From Flavobacterium sp. (GTDB lineage: Bacteria > Bacteroidota > Bacteroidia > Flavobacteriales > Flavobacteriaceae), in contig JAIXTU010000278.1 in NCBI GenBank assembly GCA_027483785.1, forward strand, positions 1-7,218: DNA of 7,218 nucleotides, in the 5' to 3' direction. The notes beneath the pieces were generated by a model that did not search any database, was not told the DNA's origin, and saw only the letters and a list, made by a program, of their open reading frames with translations. Of this stretch, positions 1 to 5,165 are shown piece after piece; position 1 is the first letter of the stretch; each line of letters begins with the position of its first letter. The position numbers and the translations under genes were made by a program.

Positions 1-32
1 CTAGAGCGAACAGCCGGATGAAGCTACAAATA

Positions 33-203
33 GAAAAAAGCGAAAAAAGCGAAAGAAGCGAAAGAAGCGAAAGAAGCGAAAGAAGCGAAAGAAGCGAAAA
101 AAGTGAAAAAAGCCAAAGAAGCGAAAAAAGCCAAAGAAGCCAAAGAAGCCAAAGAAGCCAAAGAAGCGAAGGAAGCGAAGGAAGCGTAAAAAGGGAAAAA
201 AGC
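33..203. repeat. 9-bp tandem repeat (minisatellite), 19 units
   Basis: Nineteen consecutive 9-bp units fill these 171 bases without a gap. The consensus is (G/C)AAAGAAGC. Variants are grouped: two GAAAAAAGC units, five GAAAGAAGC, a mixed stretch containing GAAAAAAGT, four consecutive CAAAGAAGC, two GAAGGAAGC, then the degenerate GTAAAAAGG and a last GAAAAAAGC. Blocks of identical neighbours suggest growth by local duplication, for example by slippage or unequal exchange. One strand is almost pure purine. Because the period is a multiple of three, long open frames arise automatically: Ser-Glu-Lys/Arg repeats on plus, and Phe-Phe-Arg or Ala-Ser-Phe repeats on minus. I do not consider these genes. 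The array lies beyond the 3' end of ltaE, so length changes should not disrupt a protein. No function can be assigned. Confidence 0.95.
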
Positions 204-296
204 CTTTGACACGTTCGTTGTTCACCACAAGATAGGACTCGCGAGGCAACGTCGGAGGAACGACCCGCCGGAAGGGCATAACAAAAAATACTGAAA
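204..296. other. Non-coding spacer with a GC-rich block between repeat array and ltaE
   Basis: This 93-bp stretch separates the tandem repeat from the ltaE stop codon. Bases 238-277 are 29/40 G+C, in clear contrast with the AT-rich surroundings. The block contains the palindrome CTCGCGAG (238-245) and a small GTCG/CGAC stem with a six-base loop (251-264). A minus-strand frame opens with ATG at 279 and reads through the block into the repeat array without a stop, but it has no recognisable domain and becomes low-complexity Phe-Phe-Arg/Gly. I see no convincing rho-independent terminator for ltaE here: the U-rich stretch of its transcript (the run of A at 283-288) comes before the GC-rich part, not after it. 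The block may be the conserved head of a dispersed repeat, but that is a guess. Confidence 0.5.
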
Positions 297-1331
297 TTAT
301 CCTACACGTGCACCAATTCGGCTAATGCTTTCCAATACATAATCGTGCATAACCTCTTTGTAATCAAGGTGTGTGACCATGCGTAATTTGTTGTTGCCCA
401 TACTACTGATGTAGATTTTACGCTCTTTTAAACGCTGGATCAAAGCCGCTTCGTTTAAACCGGGTTGTAGAGAAAAAATTACAATATTGGTTTCGACAGG
501 CTCAACGCGCGCCACCCATGACATTTGCGACAAAATGGCTCCCAACTCTTTAGCTCTGCGGTGATCTTCGGCCAAACGACCTACATGATTATCGAGTGCG
601 TAGATAGCTGCGGCTGCTAGATAGCCCGCCTGACGCATGCCGCCTCCTAAAACTTTTCGAATACGTAACGCCTTGTGAATTAGTGCCGCATCGCCTACCA
701 AAGCCGAACCGATTGGAGCACCCAAACCTTTGGAAAAGCAAACGGAAATCGTATCGAAATAGGCTCCAAAGCTTAACGGTTGCTGTTGTTTAGCTACCAG
801 AGCGTTCCAAATTCGCGCACCGTCGAGATGAAATTTCAAATTATTTTGGCGGCAAACGTTGGCAATGGCAGCAAGTTCGTTCAGTTCGTAGCACGCACCG
901 CCTCCTTTATTGGTTGTGTTTTCAACGCAAACTAAACTTGTAAGCGGACTGTGGTAAAACTCCGGATCGGTTATAGCGTCCTGCACTTGATCGGCTCTAA
1001 TTTTCCCGCGATCACCGTCGATTAACGCACAAGAAACTCCACTATTGAAGGCTACTCCGCCAGCTTCGTAATTAAAAACGTGCGCATATTTATCGCAAAT
1101 CAGCTGATCGCCCGGTTGCGTATGTAATTTAATAGCCGTTTGATTGGCCATAGTACCCGACGGGAAAAACAAGGCAGCTTCTTTACCAAATAAGGAGGCC
1201 ACTTTTCGCTCCAATTCGTTCACCGTTGGATCTTGTTTGTACACATCGTCGCCCACGGGTGCTTGAAACATCGCACGGAGCATTTCCTGTGTTGGTTTAG
1301 TAACCGTATCGCTAATTAAGTTTATTTCCAT
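297..1331 (-). CDS. ltaE: Low-specificity L-threonine aldolase
   Basis: This pyridoxal-phosphate (PLP) enzyme of fold type I cleaves L-threonine and L-allo-threonine to glycine and acetaldehyde in the cytoplasm. The 344-residue product has a length typical of the family and every expected landmark. The N-terminus reads MEINLISDTVTKPT, the usual start of these enzymes. SGTMANQ (58-64) is the phosphate-binding loop. HLDGARIWNA (168-177) carries the Asp and Arg that contact the cofactor ring and substrate carboxylate. FSKGLGAP (199-206) contains the Schiff-base lysine K201, and RMVTHLD (317-323) lies near the C-terminus. The ATG at 1331 fits this N-terminus. No Shine-Dalgarno sequence precedes it, as is normal in Bacteroidota. 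The gene is monocistronic in this view and divergent from prfB, with 49 bp between starts. I see no frameshift or missing key residue. Confidence 0.96.
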   Translation of the reverse strand: MEINLISDTVTKPTQEMLRAMFQAPVGDDVYKQDPTVNELERKVASLFGKEAALFFPSGTMANQTAIKLHTQPGDQLICDKYAHVFNYEAGGVAFNSGVSCALIDGDRGKIRADQVQDAITDPEFYHSPLTSLVCVENTTNKGGGACYELNELAAIANVCRQNNLKFHLDGARIWNALVAKQQQPLSFGAYFDTISVCFSKGLGAPIGSALVGDAALIHKALRIRKVLGGGMRQAGYLAAAAIYALDNHVGRLAEDHRRAKELGAILSQMSWVARVEPVETNIVIFSLQPGLNEAALIQRLKERKIYISSMGNNKLRMVTHLDYKEVMHDYVLESISRIGARVG

Positions 1332-1349
1332 TTGTAGGCAAAGAAGTCT

Positions 1350-1357
1350 TACTTTTG
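1350..1357 (+). promoter_or_regulatory. Predicted -7 element of the prfB promoter (TACTTTTG)
   Basis: TACTTTTG matches the Bacteroidota -7 consensus TAnnTTTG and lies 23 bp before the prfB ATG. Transcription would start around 1361-1364, giving a leader of about 17-20 nt. A TTTG at 1331-1334, overlapping the ltaE start codon, is a possible -33 element with short spacing. The location in a 49-bp divergent gap supports the assignment. This is a motif match only. Confidence 0.45.
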
Positions 1358-1363
1358 AGCACG

Positions 1364-1371
1364 CAAAATTA
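1364..1371 (-). promoter_or_regulatory. Predicted -7 element of the ltaE promoter (TAATTTTG)
   Basis: Read on the minus strand, these bases are TAATTTTG, matching the Bacteroidota -7 consensus TAnnTTTG. Transcription would begin near 1357-1360, leaving a leader of about 25-30 nt before the ltaE ATG. A TTTG on the minus strand at 1385-1388 could serve as the -33 element, but its spacing is shorter than usual. The element lies only 6 bp from the oppositely oriented prfB element, so the two promoters would overlap. This is a motif match only. Confidence 0.45.
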
Positions 1372-1380
1372 GACTTATTT

Positions 1381-2482
1381 ATGACAAATACCGAACAGAT
1401 TAAGGGTATTGTAGAGCGCCTTGGTGCGCTGAGGAGGTATCTTTGACATAGATGCCAAGCTTATCGAAATAGCCAACGACGAAGAAAAGACTTTGGCACC
1501 GGATTTTTGGAATCAACCCAAGCAAGCAGAAGCCTTTGTTAAAACACTGCGTTCTAAAAAACAGTGGGTAGACGACTACAAGAAAGCCGAGAATTTAACC
1601 GAAGAGTTGCAATTGGCGTTAGAGTTTTTCCGCGAAGGCGAACTTACCGAAGAAGAGCTCGACGCTGCCTTTGACGCGGCTAGTACACACATTGAAGCTA
1701 TTGAATTCCGCAATATGTTGTCGGACGAAGGCGACGCCATGAGTGCCGTTTTACAAATTACTGCAGGTGCTGGTGGAACGGAATCGTGCGATTGGGCTGC
1801 CATGCTCATGCGTATGTATTTAATGTGGGGCGAGAAAAACGGTTACAAAGTGAAAGAATTGAACTTTCAAGCGGGTGAAGTTGCCGGAATCAAAACGGTA
1901 ACGCTCGAGTTTGAAGGCGATTATTCTTTTGGGTATTTGAAAGGCGAAAACGGCGTGCATCGATTAGTGCGTATTTCTCCGTTTGACAGCAATGCCAAGC
2001 GGCATACTTCATTTGTTTCAGTTTATGTGTATCCGCTCGCTGATGATACGATAGAAATCGAGATTTCCCCGGCAGACATTAGTTGGGAAACTATGCGTTC
2101 GAGCGGTGCGGGCGGTCAAAACGTAAACAAAGTTGAAACGGCCGTGCGATTGCGCCACCATCCAACTGGAATTATTATTGAGAATTCGGAAACACGCTCG
2201 CAGCTTGACAACAAGAATAAGGCTATGCAGTTGTTGAAATCGCAGCTTTATGAAATTGAGTTAAAGAAAAAACAAGCCTTACGCGATGAAATAGAAGCCA
2301 AAAAGATGAAAATTGAGTGGGGTTCGCAGATTCGAAATTACGTGATGCATCCTTATAAACTCGTAAAGGACGTGCGAACACAATTTGAAACCTCGGACGT
2401 TGATGGCGTTATGAATGGTGAAATTGATGCCTTTTTGAAAGCGTATTTGATGCTTATGGGTCAAAAAGAAGAAGAAGCGTAA
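1381..2482 (+). CDS. prfB: Peptide chain release factor 2, expressed by programmed +1 frameshift
   Basis: RF2 recognises UGA and UAA stop codons and triggers peptide release on the ribosome. Frame 0 runs from ATG 1381 for 21 codons (MTNTEQIKGIVERLGALRRYL) to an in-frame TGA at 1444-1446. Skipping one base after CTT (1441-1443) continues as DIDAKLIEIAN to TAA 2480-2482, giving 366 residues, close to 365 in E. coli. The stop-codon-reading tripeptide SPF is at residues 199-201 (1976-1984), and the catalytic GGQ of the release domain is at 244-246 (2111-2119). Both lie six residues earlier than in the E. coli protein, so the alignment is consistent. The last residues are acidic (QKEEEA). A caller that ignores the frameshift would begin at TTG 1493 and drop 37 N-terminal residues. 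No Shine-Dalgarno sequence precedes the ATG. The gene is divergent from ltaE and ends at a shared terminator. This is a functional gene, not a pseudogene. Confidence 0.97.
1432..1447 (+). promoter_or_regulatory. prfB programmed +1 frameshift site (SD-like AGGAGG, then CTTTGAC)
   Basis: The 16 bases AGGAGGTATCTTTGAC contain all parts of the classical RF2 autoregulatory site. There is an SD-like hexamer AGGAGG (1432-1437), a three-base spacer TAT, the slippery CTT codon, and the in-frame TGA followed by C, the poor-termination context. It differs from my recollection of the E. coli site (AGGGGG version) by one base. In the known mechanism, low RF2 leaves the ribosome paused at UGA. Pairing of the SD-like sequence with 16S rRNA then promotes a slip from CUU to UUU, so synthesis of RF2 responds to its own level. 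This is the only strong SD-like sequence tied to a gene signal in the window. Confidence 0.96.
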
Positions 2483-2498
2483 CCTAAACATTTAGGTT
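2481..2498. repeat. Perfect inverted repeat at the prfB stop codon
   Basis: AACCTAAA (2481-2488) and TTTAGGTT (2491-2498) are perfect 8-bp arms around the two bases CA. The left arm begins inside the prfB TAA codon. It is AT-rich and would form a short hairpin with a loop of about four bases. It lies 6 bp before the terminator hairpin, so it may help termination or protect the 3' end of the mRNA. It could also be chance in AT-rich DNA. Confidence 0.6.
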
Positions 2499-2504
2499 TA
2501 TCAT

Positions 2505-2540
2505 AAAAAAAGCTGTAGTCTAAACGAGTACAGCTTTTTT
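2505..2540. terminator. Bidirectional rho-independent terminator between prfB and the minus-strand operon
   Basis: AAAAAAGCTGTA (2506-2517) pairs perfectly with TACAGCTTTTTT (2529-2540) around an 11-base loop. On plus, the stem ends in a run of six T after prfB. On minus, it ends in a run of seven T, 13 bp after the acetyltransferase stop at 2554. The symmetry of the A and T runs and the position between converging genes fit a terminator used in both directions. Confidence 0.88.
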
Positions 2541-2553
2541 CTTTGCGAGCGTT

Positions 2554-3099
2554 TTACTCGTAAAGTTTATTGTGCTTTTCCCAATCTTCTCGAGAAAGTC
2601 GAAACTCCAGATTAACAGGATTATTACTTGTTGATTCGAATTCGGATTCGCCAAACAATTTTGCTCCCAATTTGAGTACTGCTTTTTGTGAACGGAAATT
2701 GTATTTGCCGACATGAAAAATTATCTGTTCGATATCTAACGAGAAAGCATGATTAATCATTAATTGTTTGATCGCACGGTTATAGACACCTCCCCAATAA
2801 TCGACTGCGAGAAACGTGTATCCGATAGCTATGCTTTTAAAAAATTGGTTGTGCTGGTAAAAACGGGATGAACCGATAATTTTGGAAGTTACTCGATCGC
2901 GAATCACGTAGGTAGCAGCGGCGTTTTGCGCGCTGTGAAAGTACTTTCGGAAAACTTCAATTTCGTGTCTATTTTTTTCTGGGTGTTGTTCCCAAATGCG
3001 GTAATCAGAAGCAACGCTGTACAGTTCTTCGAAATGTTCAGGCACGAGTAATTCCAGACGAACTAAATCATTTTTAAGGTCGTTTGATCTAAAGGGCAT
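2554..3099 (-). CDS. GNAT-family N-acetyltransferase (RimJ/RimL type)
   Basis: The 181-residue product has the length and order of the RimJ/RimL branch of GNAT enzymes, which move an acetyl group from acetyl-CoA to an amine, either on a protein N-terminus or a small molecule. RLELLVPEHFEELYSVASD (14-32) is the usual first strand and helix. The central IAIGYTFLAVDYWG segment (90-103) leads into the acetyl-CoA pyrophosphate loop, here YWGGVYNRA (101-109), a degenerate form of the Q/RxxGxG/A motif. NFRSQKAVLKLGAK (134-147) is the typical helix near the CoA pantetheine. The ATG at 3099 comes 3 bp after the upstream stop codon, and no promoter-like element lies between, so the gene is probably translated from the operon mRNA as its last member. 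It may acetylate the operon's product or a precursor. It could also be an unrelated passenger, because such enzymes are common in many contexts. Confidence 0.85.
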   Translation of the reverse strand: MPFRSNDLKNDLVRLELLVPEHFEELYSVASDYRIWEQHPEKNRHEIEVFRKYFHSAQNAAATYVIRDRVTSKIIGSSRFYQHNQFFKSIAIGYTFLAVDYWGGVYNRAIKQLMINHAFSLDIEQIIFHVGKYNFRSQKAVLKLGAKLFGESEFESTSNNPVNLEFRLSREDWEKHNKLYE

Positions 3100-3102
3100 A
3101 AT

Positions 3103-4290
3103 TTATTTTGTAAAAAGGCCAAGGGTACCTCCTACCCAATCTTTGTCTTTGTTAAACTTCACTCCTATCATTTCTCCTCTACTTAGTCGAACCAAATTAC
3201 AAAGCAGTTTAGGTCGGTCTGCTCCGTTTGGCCACAAACAAAGTACTCTAATTTCAGCTTTTACCAATCCATCGGGCGACTGCACTACAGGTTTGTAATG
3301 CACTTTTTTCTGCAAAATATATAAATCTTTATCGACAACCGCGTCGATATCCGCTTTCGTTACGTGAAAAACAACTCCTGAGCCACTAAACGAGAAAAGT
3401 GGTTTTAGTACGTAGTTTTCTAAATCGGTTGGTATCTCTTCGATCTCGCTTAGCAATTGTGTATCAATAAAATATTCTCCTTTAAGATATGGCAATATGA
3501 ATTTGCTAATGCGGAAGAACCAATTTGGATGTCCGGCCCATTCGACAGCTAAATCTTCTGTAAATGAAAAGTTTAGTTTTAAATCGGTACGAACGTCGAG
3601 CTCGTCAAAAATCACGCGATTGTAAATCCGTTTTATCGGTTTTAAAGTGCCGTTATCTTTGTAAAATAGCTGATTTCCTTGTTTGATGACCTCAGTAACA
3701 CAAAGAACTTTGATGCCGAATTGCCGCGCACAATAGTAGAAATCGATTTTTGTGTTTTGCTTTTCTGGTTCGATTTCTAAAAGCACTACTTCTTCAGGAG
3801 TGTGATTCCCTAGAATTACTTTACCTAAAATTTCGTAGTACTCTTCATAACTAATGTTATTGAAAAACGGTGTTAGTTCCGACAAAAATGGATATACGCT
3901 TTTGAATTTTTCGAAGATTTCGATTTGGAAATTAAAAAGCGACGGAAATCCTTGCACTTCAATTAGTTTCGGAACTACAGCTCCGTTTTCTTCACAAATT
4001 CCAAAATCGATGGCTAAAAACTCAGTGTGCTCGGTTTCGTTTGGCACTTCTTTGTTGAGTTCTAGCGCGCGTTGCGTTTGTGCTTTGAAATCCGGATTTT
4101 TAATAAAGTCGATGACTTGTTCGCAAGCATCAACGAGTTGCTTTTTCAAGGATTCATCGACAAACAACGGAGTTTCGGCCATCCTAAATGTAGGCATATA
4201 ATCGAAATCGGAAGCAACAGCTTGTTTAAAAGCTTCATACTTCTCGAGGGAAAAAGCCTCGTTAAAGTGTTTTCTGTAATCTGCAATCAT
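3103..4290 (-). CDS. Divergent ATP-grasp-like protein, putative amide- or peptide-forming ligase
   Basis: I cannot name a characterised homologue for this 395-residue protein. It has no signal peptide or membrane segment and should be cytoplasmic. The C-terminal third resembles an ATP-grasp nucleotide site. YVLKPLFSFSGSGV (293-306) looks like the K-P plus glycine/serine-rich phosphate loop. LYILQKKV (323-330) sits where the adenine hinge usually is, but with Q-K-K instead of acidic residues. KAEIRVLCLW (344-353) resembles the E/D-x-R strand. NLVRLSRG (365-372) with VKFNKD (377-382) would be the metal and substrate end. The N-terminal two thirds carry several conserved-looking stretches, such as KLIEVQGFPSLFNF (108-121) and RIYNRVIFDEL (221-231), with no function I know. 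The ATG follows the amidotransferase stop by 8 bp, so the two are very likely cotranscribed. The ligase role is inference from the C-terminal pattern and the neighbours. Confidence 0.7.
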   Translation of the reverse strand: MIADYRKHFNEAFSLEKYEAFKQAVASDFDYMPTFRMAETPLFVDESLKKQLVDACEQVIDFIKNPDFKAQTQRALELNKEVPNETEHTEFLAIDFGICEENGAVVPKLIEVQGFPSLFNFQIEIFEKFKSVYPFLSELTPFFNNISYEEYYEILGKVILGNHTPEEVVLLEIEPEKQNTKIDFYYCARQFGIKVLCVTEVIKQGNQLFYKDNGTLKPIKRIYNRVIFDELDVRTDLKLNFSFTEDLAVEWAGHPNWFFRISKFILPYLKGEYFIDTQLLSEIEEIPTDLENYVLKPLFSFSGSGVVFHVTKADIDAVVDKDLYILQKKVHYKPVVQSPDGLVKAEIRVLCLWPNGADRPKLLCNLVRLSRGEMIGVKFNKDKDWVGGTLGLFTK

Positions 4291-4298
4291 TGTTATTG

Positions 4299-5126
4299 CT
4301 AATTAGATTGGATTTTCTTGTTGGTAAGCAAATGATTGATAGCAGCTCGAAGAAAGTTTGGGATAAAGGTTTCGTTGGTGCGATATACCTTTTCGTCGTC
4401 AAGTAAATCTTCTAACATATTTCTGAATTTTCTTCTGCCTTTCATGGCTTTTATGCGCTCGCGTTTTTTCTCGTCGCGCAAGTTGGCAATGAAGCTAATT
4501 GGGTCGGCTTCTGGATGAAACTGTGTACCGATGGCGTATTCTGAGAATCGAACGGCCATAATTGCGCGTTCGTACTGCACATGGTCGCGGATTTTCTCAA
4601 GCGACAATATTTGCGCACCGTGTTTTTTGAAAACGCTCAACTTCGGCTGAACTACCTGATAATCACGTGAATCTACCGCATAATACGGATCGTCTAATCC
4701 TTCAAAGATCGGATCATTAAATCCTTCTTTGGTTTTGTGAACGGTCATTACGCCAAAAGAGGTGTCGTTTCGTTTCGTTATTTCCGCAAGTCCGAAGTGT
4801 TTGCAAGCCATTTGAAAGGAATGACATATAAATAGAATATGCTTTTTTACTGGTTTTTCCTTGTTCCAAAGCATCAGTTCATCAATAAAATTGAAGTACT
4901 GCGCATCCCAAACGCCATCGCCTTCTAAAGGATTTCCCGGACCTCCGGTCGAGATATAAATATCGTATTCGGCTAAAGCGGGAAATTCTGCTTTTCCTCT
5001 AACATTAAAAACCTTAAAACTTACTAACTGATTGAATCGGTTTATGATATCTATGATGCAGCGCATGCCTTGATTGGGCTCACCGTCGTACATATCGAGT
5101 ATGGCAATTTTAATTTCTTGATTCAT
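4299..5126 (-). CDS. Class I glutamine amidotransferase-like protein
   Basis: Class I glutamine amidotransferase (GATase) domains hydrolyse glutamine and pass ammonia to a partner enzyme. The 275-residue product has the Cys-His-Glu triad: C101 in LFICHSFQ and H204/E206 in TQFHPEAD. STGGPGNP (59-66) would form the oxyanion side. The elbow is unusual. Families of this type normally have G-x-C-x-G, but here the flanks are Phe and Ser. After the triad there is a tail of about 69 residues, strongly charged (RDEKKRERIKAMKGRRK, 217-233), not part of a minimal GATase fold. I chose ATG 5126, giving MNQEIKIAILDMYDGE. A TTG seven codons upstream (5147) overlaps a predicted promoter element and is unlikely to be used. 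The gene lies 39 bp after the GCS2-type ligase gene. It could feed ammonia to that ligase or to either ATP-grasp protein. A non-glutamine hydrolase is also possible because of the altered elbow. Confidence 0.87.
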   Translation of the reverse strand: MNQEIKIAILDMYDGEPNQGMRCIIDIINRFNQLVSFKVFNVRGKAEFPALAEYDIYISTGGPGNPLEGDGVWDAQYFNFIDELMLWNKEKPVKKHILFICHSFQMACKHFGLAEITKRNDTSFGVMTVHKTKEGFNDPIFEGLDDPYYAVDSRDYQVVQPKLSVFKKHGAQILSLEKIRDHVQYERAIMAVRFSEYAIGTQFHPEADPISFIANLRDEKKRERIKAMKGRRKFRNMLEDLLDDEKVYRTNETFIPNFLRAAINHLLTNKKIQSN

Positions 5127-5144
5127 TTGTGTTGTGTCAAGTTG

Positions 5145-5152
5145 CAAATATA
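5145..5152 (-). promoter_or_regulatory. Predicted internal -7 promoter element (TATATTTG) before the amidotransferase gene
   Basis: On minus, these bases read TATATTTG, matching TAnnTTTG. Transcription would start near 5138-5142, leaving a leader of about 12-16 nt to the ATG at 5126. No clear -33 TTTG is visible at the expected distance. If active, it gives the last three genes a promoter independent of the two ligase genes upstream. It also argues against the TTG at 5147 as the start, since that codon would lie inside the promoter. Confidence 0.45.
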
Positions 5153-5165
5153 AGGCAACGAAATG

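Noticed and set aside
33..203. CRISPR array
   Set aside because: The units are 9 bp, directly adjacent, without spacers.
18..209. Plus-strand Ser-Glu-Lys/Arg repeat protein
   Set aside because: The open frame is forced by a 9-bp period and other frames are open too. There is no non-repetitive domain or start signal.
1..279. Minus-strand gene starting at ATG 279 with a Phe-rich tail
   Set aside because: The first 24 or so residues come from the GC-rich block and the rest from the repeat. No domain or promoter is visible, and it continues off the left edge.
204..296. Rho-independent terminator for ltaE
   Set aside because: The stems are only 4-5 bp and the U-rich stretch precedes them in the ltaE transcript instead of following.
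489..506. The string GGTTTCGACAGGCTCAAC inside ltaE as an inserted dispersed short repeat
   Set aside because: It resembles short repeats I recall from many bacterial genomes, but here it encodes VEPVET, which runs into TNIVIF, as expected at this place in threonine aldolases. Counting the string in the genome would settle it.
1381..1495. prfB as a pseudogene or sequencing error, or a gene that starts at TTG 1493
   Set aside because: The break falls exactly at CTT-TGA-C with AGGAGG three bases upstream, the known RF2 regulatory site, and the joined frame gives a normal N-terminus and length.
5127..5147. TTG at 5147 as the amidotransferase start
   Set aside because: It overlaps a predicted promoter element and adds seven residues before a good ATG start with a typical beta-strand beginning.
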